DNA of 64,000 nt. It comes from Halomontanus rarus (lineage in GTDB: Archaea; Halobacteriota; Halobacteria; Halobacteriales; Natrialbaceae). A program made the translations under genes and the position numbers. Location: positions 1-64,000 of the forward strand of contig NZ_CP071598.1 of NCBI RefSeq assembly GCF_017357405.1, read 5' to 3'. The notes under the pieces are model-generated. The model was not told the origin of the DNA. It searched no databases and saw only the letters and a program-made list of their open reading frames with translations. Of the stretch, positions 43,699 to 53,608 are shown piece by piece. Numbering within the stretch: the first letter of the stretch is position 1; the number at the start of each line of letters is the position of its first letter.

Positions 43699-45756
43699 CT
43701 ACAGCCGCTCGAACGTCCAGCGTTCGTTCGGCGCGCCGCCGTAGGGCCACTGCAGGACGTTCTCGCCCGGATCGGTCCGTTCGCCCTCGACGTTGATCCC
43801 CTGGCCGCTGTGCAGCGCTTCGACGCTGTACTCCTCGTCGCCGACGTGGCGAACCACGAAGCGCTGGTGGTCCCCACCTTCGTCCGCACCGACGCGAACG
43901 TTCGCGCCGTTGTCCGTCGAGGCCCCATCGACCTCGAGGACGCTGCCGTCGGTTGCGAGGCGGTAGACGTCGTCGTCCGCGTCGACGCGTTCGACGTCCC
44001 ACTGCTGGGTCGCTTCGTCGTTCCACTCGTCCTGAACGACGTTGCCGTCCGACTCGGCCGTCAGCGCCAGCCCGCTGTGGACCGCGTCGATCCGGTAGGT
44101 TCCCGCCTCGAGGGGGCGCTCGAGAACCACCCCGCCCGAGATGTTCGCCTGCGGTTGGTCCACGACGTACTCGAGGTCGAGGTCGGCGCCGGGGTCGACC
44201 GTCCACTCGAGCAGCAGGTCCCAGCGCTCGGCGTCGCCGTCCCACTCGAAGCGATGATCCCACCCGCACGACCCCGCCGGCGCCTCGACGGCCGACGCCC
44301 GCAGGTCGAGCGTCGCCGAGGGGTTCTCGCTGACGCCCTCGACGCGGGAGGCGGGGTCGGCGCCGGACTCGAGGGTGACCGTCCCCGAGTCGAGTCCGTC
44401 GCCGATGTTGTCCCGGACGACCGCGTCGTCGGCCGCGATATCGAGCCAGTCGTCCGTTCCGCCCCGGCGGACGTCGCAGTCGACCACGCGGCTGTTGGGG
44501 CCGGCGATCCGGATGCCGATCGGCTGCTCGCGCTCGTCCTCGCGGCGGTCGTCGTAGACGCGGACGTTGGTGACCGAGAAGCCGTCGGTGTCCGAGCGGA
44601 TCCCTTCCTGGGCGCAGTTCTTGATGAGACCGCCCTGAACGACCGCGTTCTCGACGGTGCTGTCGGCGGCGATCCCCAGTGTCCGCGAGTCGGTGATGTT
44701 GACGGTGCCGATCGTGATGTCTCGACCGTCGCTGATGTGGACCCCCCGCGGCGCCTCGGTGCTCACCACTTGGCCACAGGAGACGTTCTCGACCGCGTTC
44801 GCCACCCGGAACGTCGCGTATCGGGACTCGGCCTCGGGGTTGTAGCCGACGACGCTCCCGACGACGCCGGCGTGGGTGTCGTTCAGCAGGCAGGCGCAGT
44901 ACTCGTGGTGTTTGGCCATGACCTCGTCGACCTGCAGGCGGTCGACGCCGTAGGTCTCGAGGGCGTGGTTGTCCGCGTGCTCGACGTAGACGCGGCCGAC
45001 CCGGACGTCCTTACAGCGCGCCTCGCTCTCGCCGAAGGCGTCGATGCGAACGCCGAGGCCGACCTCGTTCGCCCCGGGGTCCATCCGGATGTCGATCTCG
45101 CCGAGGGTGACGTTCGAGGAACTCCGAATCCACATGCCGTAGCGCGGATTGCCCGTGATCGACAGCCGCGGCACCTCGACGTGTTCGGCGCCGTCGGTTC
45201 GAACCGGCACGACCAGCGGGTCGCCCTCGTCCTCGACCTGAATCGTCGCCGGCACGTCGAGGATCGTGTAACTCGGCAGGTCGATGGCGTGGACGTCGCC
45301 GTCCCACTCGTGGGGTCCCGCCGTCCCCGAGGAGACGACGGCGACCTTCTCCTTGACCGTCCGACCCTCGGTGAGGCTGTCGACGGCCGCCTGCGTCACG
45401 TCGATCACGTCCTCGCCGCTCGCGACCGTCTCCTCGCGGTTGTCGGCGTGGAAGACGCCGTCCTCGTCCTTCCAGACGAGCACGTCCGCGTCCTGAGCAG
45501 CCGTGTGCACGTGGTCGACCTCGAGCGTCCCGAGATCGGACAGGCCGTATCCTTGCGCGTCGACGTCCTGGTTCCACGGTCGGGCGTCTGCGCCCTGCCC
45601 GGTCGCCCCGCCGGCGCTCGAGGCGCCAGCCGACCCGGGCATCGCTGCGCCGATGCCGCCCACGCCCAGGAGCGCGAGCGCCGTTCGACGCGTCAGCGTC
45701 ACCCCGTCGTCTTTGGATTCCTCTGTGCTATCGAATGGCGAATCACGGTGTGCCAT
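43699..45756 (-). CDS. Tat-exported right-handed beta-helix protein with ricin-type lectin tail (2)
   Basis: A 685-residue exported protein. The Tat signal is LTRRTALALLGVGGIGAA (about 21-38). A conserved segment with WNQDVDAQGYGLSDL and VWKDEDGVFHADNREET leads to the beta-helix (about 150-430; HEWDGDVHAIDLPSYTILD, GNPRYGMWIRSSSNVTLGE, HALETYGVDRLQ). A beta-sandwich (about 440-535, DLDLEYVVDQPQAN) and a ricin-B beta-trefoil (about 545-685, TQQWDVERV, LQWPYGGAPNERW) follow. The helix and sandwich are shared with the protein at 56195-58495, and the helix and trefoil with that at 19921-21597. It is likely an extracellular pectin-active or pectin-binding enzyme; the reaction is not known. Confidence 0.8.
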   Translation of the reverse strand: MAHRDSPFDSTEESKDDGVTLTRRTALALLGVGGIGAAMPGSAGASSAGGATGQGADARPWNQDVDAQGYGLSDLGTLEVDHVHTAAQDADVLVWKDEDGVFHADNREETVASGEDVIDVTQAAVDSLTEGRTVKEKVAVVSSGTAGPHEWDGDVHAIDLPSYTILDVPATIQVEDEGDPLVVPVRTDGAEHVEVPRLSITGNPRYGMWIRSSSNVTLGEIDIRMDPGANEVGLGVRIDAFGESEARCKDVRVGRVYVEHADNHALETYGVDRLQVDEVMAKHHEYCACLLNDTHAGVVGSVVGYNPEAESRYATFRVANAVENVSCGQVVSTEAPRGVHISDGRDITIGTVNITDSRTLGIAADSTVENAVVQGGLIKNCAQEGIRSDTDGFSVTNVRVYDDRREDEREQPIGIRIAGPNSRVVDCDVRRGGTDDWLDIAADDAVVRDNIGDGLDSGTVTLESGADPASRVEGVSENPSATLDLRASAVEAPAGSCGWDHRFEWDGDAERWDLLLEWTVDPGADLDLEYVVDQPQANISGGVVLERPLEAGTYRIDAVHSGLALTAESDGNVVQDEWNDEATQQWDVERVDADDDVYRLATDGSVLEVDGASTDNGANVRVGADEGGDHQRFVVRHVGDEEYSVEALHSGQGINVEGERTDPGENVLQWPYGGAPNERWTFERL

Positions 45757-45780
45757 GACACGACAACCCGTAGGTAGGAA

Positions 45781-45787
45781 CTTATAG
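45781..45787 (-). promoter_or_regulatory. TATA-like promoter element of beta-helix protein 2
   Basis: CTTATAG on the forward strand (CTATAAG with the gene) is centred 28 bases before the ATG at 45756. Confidence 0.55.
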
Positions 45788-45825
45788 CCTCGAGTGACGG
45801 TAATTTGCAACGGGTGACGTCCTCG

Positions 45826-45862
45826 CCCGTCGTGAACGACGGGGCTTCCACCGCGGGTGGAA
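45826..45862 (-). repeat. double hairpin at right end of TnpB element B
   Basis: Two adjacent stems: CCCGTCG/CGACGGG with a TGAA loop (45826-45843) and a perfect TTCCACC/GGTGGAA around GCG (45846-45862). They lie 3' of tnpB on its strand, where the guide-RNA scaffold of TnpB elements is expected, so this is also the candidate omega-RNA 3' region. Confidence 0.6.
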
Positions 45863-45889
45863 TACCAGCAAATGTACTGGATTAAGGTT

Positions 45890-47257
45890 TCAAGACGTAT
45901 CCAGTGAAGGGGTCTCTGGCGTCGCCCCCGTTCCCAGTGAGCTAGACGACACCTTATCATCGGCTGCCCCGTCTCTCGACGTATTACCCGACTCGACGGA
46001 CACCACCGCGGAGCCCTCGCCGAGGGTGGCCTCGCTCCCGTCACTGTCTTGTGGCTCCGCCACTGGAGCCCCACTCCGAACCGCACCGCATGGCGAGTCA
46101 TCGCCCACCGATTTCACTGGTAGGCTCTCTCCCCACGGATTCAGCCGCTGTGCGATTTTCGCGACTGCATTCAAATCTGCTTGATACTCCGACACCCAAC
46201 ACACCTCGTTCGTACACTTGAACGTGCCCTGATGTGGTCTGTATCCGATGTGTTGGCATGCGTGACACGTCTTCGACGTGTAGTGTGGATACACGTACTC
46301 CACAGGAATACCGCGTTCCGATGCCTTGTCTTCGATACGTGTCTGCAACTGTGAGAACAACCAGTTACCGAGCCGTCGATTCCAGTACTTCCCGATATCC
46401 TCGTCCGTGATACCGTCGAGGTATTCGAGGACGATAACAGGGTGGTCGAATTGAGCAGTGTATTCAACGGCTCGCGTTGAAGCTTTCTCTACGTCATCTT
46501 CAATGGCGTCCTGCCATCGTCCCCACACGAGGTCGTCGAGCAGGTTCGATGCGCCTCGGGGCTTCAATCGATCTTCGGCACTGGCTTGTTTCTGTCGGAT
46601 GTGTCGGACGCGACCACCATCCACGAACAACGGGTCGACAGGGACGTCGTCTTGAAGGGCACAGCCCACCAAGAGCTTGGATTCACCCACGTCGAACCCG
46701 ACGGGCGTTACGTCGTCACTGTCGCATGAACACGAGTAGTTTGGTTTCACTTCGTAGTTCGCAGTGACGTGTAACACCCATCGACTCTCGTCGCATTGGA
46801 GTCGAATCTCTCCCGCCCACACGCTCTCGTCTTCCTCATCAATGAGGGCGTGCCACCAGTCTTCTTGGCCGGGGTTCAACTGGAGTGGTATCCAGAAGTT
46901 CGTTCCCCGGCCGGGGAGTGGAACCTCCCAGCAAATCTCATGGTATCTGTCCTCGTCTCTATCGAAGACTGCGGCGGTATTGGCGTATCGAATTGGGTGG
47001 TCGTCTGCGAGTTGTTTCGCGTCGAACGTGTCATCGTCAAGGAGGTTTGGGACGTATTTTTTGAGTGCGTTTTTCGAGTGCCAGTTGAGGTCTTCACCGC
47101 TAACAACTTCGTTGACGGCACCCATCGTATCGCACTCGTTGTTGAAACTCTCGTGGAGGAGGGTTTCGTATCGGTAGTGTTCGTTTTCGAGTTTGCGCTG
47201 CTTGTGCTGAGTAGGTGGGGCAAGATACGCTTCGAGGGTCTTGCACTCCTCACTCAT
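45890..47257 (-). CDS. TnpB-like RNA-guided nuclease, divergent type with C-terminal extension
   Basis: A 455-residue TnpB homologue. RuvC acidic motifs are VGFDVGESKLLVG (near residue 190), VIVLEYLDGIT (near 273) and QADLNAVAKIA (near 360). The zinc finger is CHACQHIG...CTNEVC (near 333-352). The N-terminal half differs clearly from element A and starts MSEECKTLEAYLAPPTQ. After the third RuvC motif there is an unusual Ser/Gly/Asp-rich tail of about 80 residues ending SLGTGATPETPSLDTS. All catalytic acids are present, so it may be active. Its start overlaps the stop of a 44-residue upstream gene (ATGA), which implies translational coupling. Membership of the halobacterial IS1341-type group is from motif memory. 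Confidence 0.87.
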   Translation of the reverse strand: MSEECKTLEAYLAPPTQHKQRKLENEHYRYETLLHESFNNECDTMGAVNEVVSGEDLNWHSKNALKKYVPNLLDDDTFDAKQLADDHPIRYANTAAVFDRDEDRYHEICWEVPLPGRGTNFWIPLQLNPGQEDWWHALIDEEDESVWAGEIRLQCDESRWVLHVTANYEVKPNYSCSCDSDDVTPVGFDVGESKLLVGCALQDDVPVDPLFVDGGRVRHIRQKQASAEDRLKPRGASNLLDDLVWGRWQDAIEDDVEKASTRAVEYTAQFDHPVIVLEYLDGITDEDIGKYWNRRLGNWLFSQLQTRIEDKASERGIPVEYVYPHYTSKTCHACQHIGYRPHQGTFKCTNEVCWVSEYQADLNAVAKIAQRLNPWGESLPVKSVGDDSPCGAVRSGAPVAEPQDSDGSEATLGEGSAVVSVESGNTSRDGAADDKVSSSSLGTGATPETPSLDTS

Positions 47258-47388
47258 TCTTCAGCGTCCAATCCTTGTTCGACGAGTTTGGCGTACGCGT
47301 GGTCCATGCGTAGGCCAGTCTCGCGAGAGTATTCTTTCACTCGCTCGTGGAGGTCGCTTCCACGTTCGATGGCTATGTCGACTCGCAT
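47254..47388 (-). CDS. 44-residue protein coupled to TnpB (B), ribbon-helix-helix-like
   Basis: A very small gene upstream of tnpB element B and overlapping it by four bases. It reads MRVDIAIERGSDLHERVKEY, then a second helix with LRMDHAYAKLVEQGLDAEE. The pattern of one short strand and two helices with a basic first part is that of ribbon-helix-helix DNA-binding proteins or antitoxin-like repressors. It could control the transposon's own expression. Function is inferred only from this pattern. It has a good ATG and no other plausible start. Confidence 0.65.
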   Translation of the reverse strand: MRVDIAIERGSDLHERVKEYSRETGLRMDHAYAKLVEQGLDAEE

Positions 47389-47490
47389 CCGTTTCTTCGT
47401 ACGTAATAACGTACCTTAAATATTCCGATTGCGTGGGATATTCGGGGTGCTGTTGCTCGTGGTGAGCGTAGTAGAGTGACGCGATTCACG

Positions 47491-47508
47491 CCCGCCGTGA
47501 ACGGTGGG
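47491..47508. repeat. left-end hairpin of TnpB element B
   Basis: Arms CCCGCCGT and ACGGTGGG around a two-base loop, with one G-T wobble. It closely resembles the right-end stem (CCCGTCG...CGACGGG), as expected for the subterminal hairpins of one element. Confidence 0.6.
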
Positions 47509-47670
47509 ATTCTCTCGCTGTTAGAAGATAGTCTGCAATACCAGAAATCCGGGTTCGAGCTCCGTTTCGTTCGAAGTGACGGCCGGTCGTTCGAATCCCT
47601 CGCTCGAACCTCGCCCGCTCCCTCGGCGGGATCCGAACCTATTAGACGGCTCGTCGACGTGTCCGGAGAT

Positions 47671-48666
47671 ATGGAGTACACGACCCTCGCTCCGACCGGA
47701 CTGGACGTCTCGCAGGTCGCGCTCGGAACCTGGCGGTTCGGCCGCGAGACCGACGGCACCGTCGAAACCTCCCGATCGGAAGCCCACGCACTGCTCGACG
47801 CCGCGTGGGACCGCGGCGTCAACTTCGTCGACACGGCGAACATCTACGGCGATCCGGTCGGGACGGCCGAGCGGTGGATCGGCGAGTGGCTCGCAGATCA
47901 CGACCGCGAGGACGTCGTGATCGCCTCGAAGGTGAACAACGCGATGGGCGACGGCCCGAACGAGAGCGGCCTCGGCCGAAAGCACGTCCGACACCAGATA
48001 GAGGAGACGCTCGACCGGCTGGGGACCGATTACGTCGACATCTACTACATGCACCGCTGGGACGAGTCGACGCCGATCGAGGAGACCCTGCGCACGCTCG
48101 ACGCGCTGGTCGCAGAGGGGAAGATCCACTACATCGGGATGAGTTCGACCCGCGGGTGGAAGATCGCCAAGAGTCTTTGGGCGAGCGACGTCAACGACTG
48201 GGAGTCGGTGAGCGTCCTCCAGCCCCGGTTCAACGCCGCCTACCGGGCCCAACCGCTGGGTTACCTCTGGTACGGGGACGAACCGCTCGACCTTTCGCTC
48301 CCGGGGGAACTCGATCTGGCCGTCTGTCCGTACTCGCCGCTCGAGGGCGGGTTCCTGACCGGAAAGTACGAGCGCGAGGGAACGCCCCCGACCGACTCGC
48401 GCGGGGACAACGAGTCGTGGGACGATCACTTCCTCGACCGCCAGTGGCGCGTGCTCGACGTCGTTCGCGAGGTGGCCGACGAGATCAACGCGACGCCGGC
48501 GCAGGTCTCCCTGCGGTGGCTGATCGAGCAACGCGAGTTCACCTGCGTTCCGGTGCTCGGTTCCCGGACCGTCGACCAGCTCGAGGAGAACCTCGGTGCG
48601 GTCGACATCTCGCTCTCGGCCGACCGGTTCGATCGGATCGACGAGGCCTACCACGAGGCGGAGTGA
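47671..48666 (+). CDS. aldo-keto reductase
   Basis: A 331-residue AKR-superfamily oxidoreductase with a TIM barrel. The start [20 protein letters not shown] is standard. The catalytic tetrad is visible: Asp and Tyr in [14 protein letters not shown], Lys in VVIASKVNN and His in [10 protein letters not shown]. The C-terminal NADP-binding part has [20 protein letters not shown]. In this setting it could reduce an uronate or keto-deoxy sugar produced by PL22 and other lyases, or act on rhamnose; that is inference. Cytoplasmic. It is the first of a forward run AKR, PL22, GH43-like, GH95. The ATG at 47671 is chosen; the open frame extends upstream into the end of TnpB element B. Confidence 0.88.
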   Translation: MEYTTLAPTGLDVSQVALGTWRFGRETDGTVETSRSEAHALLDAAWDRGVNFVDTANIYGDPVGTAERWIGEWLADHDREDVVIASKVNNAMGDGPNESGLGRKHVRHQIEETLDRLGTDYVDIYYMHRWDESTPIEETLRTLDALVAEGKIHYIGMSSTRGWKIAKSLWASDVNDWESVSVLQPRFNAAYRAQPLGYLWYGDEPLDLSLPGELDLAVCPYSPLEGGFLTGKYEREGTPPTDSRGDNESWDDHFLDRQWRVLDVVREVADEINATPAQVSLRWLIEQREFTCVPVLGSRTVDQLEENLGAVDISLSADRFDRIDEAYHEAE

Positions 48667-48847
48667 CGGAGCGGACGGCTCCGCCGGTCGGTCGTCGAGA
48701 CGCGACGGGACGGACCGAACCCACGCCGACGGGCTGACCGCAACGGCCGACGGACTCCGTCGGCCGGCCCGATCGACCTTCCGGAGGGTATTACCGCCGA
48801 CTGCAGTACTAAGACGCCGGCCGGGAATTGGAGGACCGTTCACCGCA

Positions 48848-50047
48848 ATGAGCGACGTTCCATCACAAGGACCGAAAGCGGGCCGCAACTGGCCGACCGA
48901 ACGCGAGACGTACGACGACCCGAACACCGGGGCGCGCGTCACCCGGCTGACGAGTTATCCCGGCGTGCCCGATTGGCACCTCTACTTCACGAAGAGCGGC
49001 TGGTACGACGACGGCCGGCGGCTCCTGTTCCGATCGAACCGCGACGGCTCGCGCCAGCTGTACTCGCTCGACCTCGAGTCGGGGCTGATCACACAGGTGA
49101 CCGACCTCGAGGGGTTCGAGGGAGATACGACGATCGATCGCGAGGGGCGATCGCTGTACTTCTGGGTCGACGACCGGCTCGTCCGCTTCGATCTGGACGC
49201 GTTCCGCGTGACCGACGTCGTTTACGAGGTCCCGGAGGGGTACGACCGCGGCACGTTCGACCTCGCGGCCGACGGGAGTCGTTTTTACGTCTCCATCGCC
49301 GAACCGGTCGACCTCCCCGGCGAGCGTTCGACGTTCCTCGAGATGATGGAGGCGGCGCCTCCCACGCGGATCCTCTCGATTCCCGGGCCCCAGGCGGCCG
49401 ACGGCGCAGCGGGATCGACCGAGGAGGCGGACCCGGAACCGGAGTTGCTCCACGAGGAGGCGGGCTGGTTGAGCACGCACATGGACGCCTCGCCGACCCG
49501 GCCGAATCTGTTCATGTACCCCCAGCAGGGGCCGTGGGACGCCTTCGAGGACAAGGTCTGGGTGCAGGACGCCGACTCGGGCGAGCGCTGGAGCGTCCGG
49601 CCGACCCCCGGCGACAGCGGGATGGGACACCAGCACTGGCTCGCCGACGGTGAGCGGGTCGGCTACCACGGTTGGGAGGGCGGTCGGAACGACCCTGACT
49701 GTTTCTACGGGCACGTCCGCTTCGACGGCACCGATCGCGTCGAGACGGCGACGCCGGTCCGGGAAACGCACTGTCACACGAACACGCCGGCGCAGTTCGT
49801 CTGCGACGGCAGTTCCGACGTCCCCTGGAACCTCCTCTACCGCTGGGACGACGACCGCGGGGAGTACGAGGGCCCCCGGAAGCTCGCCACCCACGACTGG
49901 GGCGAGGACAGCCCGCACCCCCACTCGCGGCTCGGCCCCGACGGCGAGACGGTGCTGTTCGATTCCAACCGGTACGACGGGGAGAGCAACCTGTATCTGG
50001 TCGAAATCCCCGAGTTCGAATCCTTGCCGGTGTACGAACCGAACTGA
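48848..50047 (+). CDS. oligogalacturonate lyase (PL22), copy 1
   Basis: A 399-residue seven-bladed propeller lyase of PL22. It converts di- and trigalacturonates and their unsaturated forms to 5-keto-4-deoxyuronate in the cytoplasm. It starts MSDVPSQGPKAGRNWPTE and has GLITQVTDLEGFEGDTT, GMGHQHWLADGERVGYHG, THCHTNTPAQFVCDG-like ETHCHTNTPAQFVCDG and DSPHPHSRLGPDGETVLFD. The His and Gln of these segments correspond to the manganese-binding and catalytic residues of Ogl enzymes. A paralogue lies at 59681-60892. It shares a direction with AKR, 181 bases upstream, and the GH43-like gene, 81 bases downstream. Confidence 0.9.
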   Translation: MSDVPSQGPKAGRNWPTERETYDDPNTGARVTRLTSYPGVPDWHLYFTKSGWYDDGRRLLFRSNRDGSRQLYSLDLESGLITQVTDLEGFEGDTTIDREGRSLYFWVDDRLVRFDLDAFRVTDVVYEVPEGYDRGTFDLAADGSRFYVSIAEPVDLPGERSTFLEMMEAAPPTRILSIPGPQAADGAAGSTEEADPEPELLHEEAGWLSTHMDASPTRPNLFMYPQQGPWDAFEDKVWVQDADSGERWSVRPTPGDSGMGHQHWLADGERVGYHGWEGGRNDPDCFYGHVRFDGTDRVETATPVRETHCHTNTPAQFVCDGSSDVPWNLLYRWDDDRGEYEGPRKLATHDWGEDSPHPHSRLGPDGETVLFDSNRYDGESNLYLVEIPEFESLPVYEPN

Positions 50048-50099
50048 GTCGGCCCGCGCGGGCGGCGTTCCGGGCGCACCTCGAGGCAGATCCGAACCG

Positions 50100-50105
50100 T
50101 TAAAT
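50100..50105 (+). promoter_or_regulatory. TATA-like promoter element of GH43-like gene
   Basis: TTAAAT centred 26 bases before the ATG at 50129, the leaderless spacing. Confidence 0.55.
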
Positions 50106-50128
50106 CCGCTATCCGCGACGGTTCCGGC

Positions 50129-51007
50129 ATGTTCGTACTCGCGCACTTTCGGACCGAGGCGGAGGCGCTTCACTACGCGGTGAGCGACGACGGCTACGAG
50201 TGGGAGTCGCTCAACGGCGGCGAGGCGATTCTGTGGAGCGACGTCGGCGCCGAGAGCATCCGCGATCCCTTCCTGATCGAGGACCGAGACGGAACCTACC
50301 ACCTGCTCGGAACGGACGGCTGGTGGAGCGAGAACGTCGTCCACGCGACCTCCGAAGATCTGCTCGAGTGGTCCGACCCGGAACTCGTTCCGGTGATGGG
50401 TGACGTCCCCGGCGTGCGCAACACGTGGGCGCCCGAGTGTTTCTACGACCGGGAGGCGGACGTCTACCGCCTCGTCTGGTCGTCGACGGTCGATTCGGTT
50501 GCTGAGAGGGATAGACAAACAGACACGGAGACGGACACTGACGCCCTCGACCACCGCATCTGGACCTGTTCGACGCCGGACTTCGAGACCTTCAGCGCCC
50601 CCTCCTGCCTGTTCGACCCCGGATACAACGTCATCGACGCCTGCGTCGTCCGCCTGGACGGCGAGTACCTGATGGCGTTCAAGGACGAACGCGGCGAGAA
50701 CACCGTCGACACCGACCACAAGGACGTTCGCCTCGCGCGGGCACCCGTCGGCGGCGGCCCGTTCGCCGACGTCACGGAACCCGTGACGCCCGCCCCCGTC
50801 GAAGGGCCGACCGTGTTTCACAACGGCGAGGAGTGGCTCATGCTCTACGATCATTTCATCGAAGGCCACTACGGCGCGTCCCGGAGCGACGACGCCCGAC
50901 ACTGGGAGGTCTGCGACTCGGCGATGGAGTTCCCCGACGGGTTGCGCCACGGCGACGTGCTCGAGGTTCCCGACGCGGTCGGCGAGGAGCTTCGAGAAGC
51001 GTTCTAG
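50129..51007 (+). CDS. five-bladed beta-propeller glycosidase, GH43-like
   Basis: A 292-residue protein with the blade pattern of GH43 and related clan enzymes. Candidate acidic residues are in ESIRDPFLIEDRDGTYH, YNVIDACVVRLDGEYLM and APVEGPTVFHNGEEW, matching the base, modulator and acid positions. It also has RNTWAPECFYD, the blade-2 motif common in GH43. No signal peptide, so it is probably an intracellular arabinosidase, xylosidase or galactosidase on RG-I oligomers. I do not assign a subfamily. It precedes GH95 by 102 bases on the same strand and has its own promoter. Confidence 0.78.
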   Translation: MFVLAHFRTEAEALHYAVSDDGYEWESLNGGEAILWSDVGAESIRDPFLIEDRDGTYHLLGTDGWWSENVVHATSEDLLEWSDPELVPVMGDVPGVRNTWAPECFYDREADVYRLVWSSTVDSVAERDRQTDTETDTDALDHRIWTCSTPDFETFSAPSCLFDPGYNVIDACVVRLDGEYLMAFKDERGENTVDTDHKDVRLARAPVGGGPFADVTEPVTPAPVEGPTVFHNGEEWLMLYDHFIEGHYGASRSDDARHWEVCDSAMEFPDGLRHGDVLEVPDAVGEELREAF

Positions 51008-51081
51008 GGCCGTCCCGACGTCTCGAGTTTTCTTCGCTTTCGAACTCGGACGGCCTCACCTCGAGGCCGAGCGGGTACGTA

Positions 51082-51087
51082 TTTAAT
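51082..51087 (+). promoter_or_regulatory. TATA-like promoter element of GH95 gene
   Basis: TTTAAT centred 25 bases before the ATG at 51110, again fitting a leaderless mRNA. Confidence 0.6.
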
Positions 51088-51109
51088 CCCGTGATCGAAA
51101 CGTGTCACC

Positions 51110-53608
51110 ATGACAGACACCGACCCCGCGCCGCACGCGCTCTGGTACGACGAGCCGGCCGCGGAGTGGATCGACGCCCTCCCGATCGGAAACGGCCGAC
51201 TCGGCGGGATGGTTCACGGCGGACTCGAGTCCGAACGGATCCAGTGCAACGAGGAGACGCTGTGGGCCGGCGGTCACGAGGAGAAGGTCGTCGAGGGGGC
51301 ACACGACCACCTCGAGGAGGTCCGCCGGCTGTGTTTCGACGGCGAGTTCGAGGCGGCCCAGCGGCTGTGTAACGAACGGATGCAGGGAGAGCCGCCGGGA
51401 GTCCGACCGTACCAGCCGTTTTGCGACCTCCTGGTCGACCAGCCCGGCCACGAGGAGGCGATCGACTACCGCCGCGAACTGGACCTCCGGGACGGTATCG
51501 CGCGGGTCGAATACGAGGTCGACGACACCCGTTACACCCGAGCGTACTTCGCTTCCGCACCGGACGACGTGCTGGTGGTCCGCCTCGAGTGCGACACACC
51601 GGGAGGCGTCGACGCCGCGTTCCGACTCGACCGCGAGCGGGAGGCGCGTGCGGGTGTGGTCGATCGGGACTCGAGGACGCTCGAACGTGAGCCGTCCCCC
51701 GCTGACGACGAGGGCGAACTCGTCCTCCGGGGGCAGGTGCTCGACCTGCCGAACGTGGCGGACACCGATCAGGGAGAGGGCGGCTGGGGACTGGAGTTCG
51801 AGGGTCGGGCAGTCGTTCGCGTCGACGGCGAGGACGCCAGCGTCAAATCCGACCTCGAGGACGAGTGGCATCAGAGATCAGAGTCGGAATCGGAGGCCGT
51901 GGTCGTCGCGGACGCCGACGCGGTGACGGTGCTATTCGCCGCGGCGACGAGTTTCGACGGGGACGGCCTCGGCGGTCCGAATGACTCGACCGAAGCTCCC
52001 GACTCGACAGCCCCGATCGACTCGGCCAGCACAACCGATCCCACCGCCGCCTGCACGGAGACGCTCGAGGCCGCAGCCGACCGCACCTACGAGCGACTCC
52101 GCGAGCGCCACGTCGCGGACCACCGAGCGCACTTCGACCGCGTCTCGCTCGAGCTCGGCGAGCCGGTCGGCGCGCCGACCGACGAGCGTCTCGAAGCGGT
52201 GAAAGCCGGCGAGCGAGACCCGCACCTCACGCAGCTGTACTTCCAGTACGGTCGCTACCTCTTGCTCGGAAGTTCCCGACCGGGAACGCTCCCCGCGAAC
52301 CTCCAGGGCATCTGGAACGAAGAGTACGAGCCGGCGTGGCACTCCTGTTACACCCTCGACGTCAACCTCGAGATGAACTACTGGCACGCGGAAGTGGCGA
52401 ACCTTCCCGAATGCGCCGACCCGCTCGTCGACTTCGTCGATTCGATGCGCGAGTCCGGCCGGGAGACGGCCCGCGAGTACTACGACTGCGAGGGCTTTAC
52501 CGCCCACATCGACAGCGATCTCTGGCGAACGACGGTCCAGACCGTCGACGCCCACTGGGGCCACTGGCCGATGGCCCCCGCGTGGCTGTGTCAGAACCTC
52601 TGGGAGCACTACGCCTTCTCCGGGGACCGCGAGGACTTGGAGCGGATTTACCCGGTTCTCAAAGAGGCGGCCGCGTTCCTCCTCGACTACCTCGTCGAGC
52701 ATCCCAGCGAGGACTGGCTCGTCACCGCCCCTTCCGCCTCGCCGGAGAACCAGTTTCGCACCGAGGACGGCCAGGAGGCGACGACCTGCGTCATGCCGAC
52801 GATGGACGTCCAGCTGATCACCGACCTGTTCTCCCACTGTATCGAGGCCGCCGAGACCCTCGATCGCGACGACGACTTCGCCGCCGACCTCGAGACTGCC
52901 CTCGAGCGGCTCCCGCCGATGCAGGTCGGCGAGCACGGCCAGTTACAGGAGTGGCTCGAGGACTACGAGGAGGTGAATCCGGGTCACCGCCACGTCTCGC
53001 ACCTGTTCGGGTGTTATCCGGCGGATCAGATCACGCCTCGAGAGACGCCGGCGTTGGCCGAGGCGGCCCGAAACACCCTCGAGCGCCGGCTCGAGCACGG
53101 CGGCGGCCACACCGGCTGGAGTTGCGCGTGGATCGTCTGCCTGTTCGCCAGACTCGAGGACGGCGAGCGGGCGTACGACTTCGTCCGCACCCTCCTGACG
53201 GACTCGACCTACGACAACCTCTTCGACGCCCACCCGCCGTTCCAGATCGACGGCAACTTCGGTGGAACCGCGGGCATCGCCGAGATGCTCCTGCAGAGCC
53301 ACGCCGGCGAGGTCCACCTCCTCCCCGCGCTCCCCGACGCCTGGCCCGAGGGCAGCGTCGAGGGGCTGCGCGCCCGCGGCGGACTCGAGGTCGACCTCTC
53401 GTGGACCGACGGGCGACTCGAGTCGGCGACCCTCCGCGCGAGCCGCGACGGCGAAATTCGGGTGCGCACGGGCGGACGCACGTCGGTCGTCACCGAAGAC
53501 GGTTCGGCGGTGGACCTCGAGCGACCCGAGGATGGCATCGTCGAGTTCGAAACTCGCGCCGGCGAGCGCTACGACCTCGAGGTCGAGGTCGGGGTCGACT
53601 CCCGCTAG
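51110..53608 (+). CDS. GH95 alpha-L-fucosidase or alpha-L-galactosidase
   Basis: An 832-residue GH95 enzyme. The N-terminal super-beta-sandwich domain starts with [20 protein letters not shown] and [10 protein letters not shown] helical linker leads to the (alpha/alpha)6 barrel: [20 protein letters not shown] holds the asparagines that activate water in this family, [11 protein letters not shown] the general-acid Glu, [15 protein letters not shown] a conserved His, and [16 protein letters not shown] the Asp that orients the base. The C-terminal sandwich begins [14 protein letters not shown]95 removes alpha-1,2-linked L-fucose or L-galactose by inversion; these occur on RG-I and xyloglucan side chains. 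A Ser/Asp/Thr-rich insert (about 280-318) lies in the linker. No signal peptide. Confidence 0.9.
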   Translation: MTDTDPAPHALWYDEPAAEWIDALPIGNGRLGGMVHGGLESERIQCNEETLWAGGHEEKVVEGAHDHLEEVRRLCFDGEFEAAQRLCNERMQGEPPGVRPYQPFCDLLVDQPGHEEAIDYRRELDLRDGIARVEYEVDDTRYTRAYFASAPDDVLVVRLECDTPGGVDAAFRLDREREARAGVVDRDSRTLEREPSPADDEGELVLRGQVLDLPNVADTDQGEGGWGLEFEGRAVVRVDGEDASVKSDLEDEWHQRSESESEAVVVADADAVTVLFAAATSFDGDGLGGPNDSTEAPDSTAPIDSASTTDPTAACTETLEAAADRTYERLRERHVADHRAHFDRVSLELGEPVGAPTDERLEAVKAGERDPHLTQLYFQYGRYLLLGSSRPGTLPANLQGIWNEEYEPAWHSCYTLDVNLEMNYWHAEVANLPECADPLVDFVDSMRESGRETAREYYDCEGFTAHIDSDLWRTTVQTVDAHWGHWPMAPAWLCQNLWEHYAFSGDREDLERIYPVLKEAAAFLLDYLVEHPSEDWLVTAPSASPENQFRTEDGQEATTCVMPTMDVQLITDLFSHCIEAAETLDRDDDFAADLETALERLPPMQVGEHGQLQEWLEDYEEVNPGHRHVSHLFGCYPADQITPRETPALAEAARNTLERRLEHGGGHTGWSCAWIVCLFARLEDGERAYDFVRTLLTDSTYDNLFDAHPPFQIDGNFGGTAGIAEMLLQSHAGEVHLLPALPDAWPEGSVEGLRARGGLEVDLSWTDGRLESATLRASRDGEIRVRTGGRTSVVTEDGSAVDLERPEDGIVEFETRAGERYDLEVEVGVDSR

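Larger units (their letters stand above)
45815..47515 (-). mobile_element. TnpB-only element (B) with accessory small gene
   Basis: A reverse-strand unit holding a 44-residue small gene and a tnpB gene, bounded by hairpins at 45826-45862 (right end) and 47491-47508 (left end). No tnpA is present. Its TnpB is only distantly like that of element A. Exact ends are approximate. It sits between the second beta-helix gene and the aldo-keto reductase gene. Confidence 0.7.

Noticed and set aside
47580..47600. GTTCGAATCC sequence resembling a tRNA T-arm
   Set aside because: No acceptor stem, anticodon arm or CCA-side pairing can be built around it.
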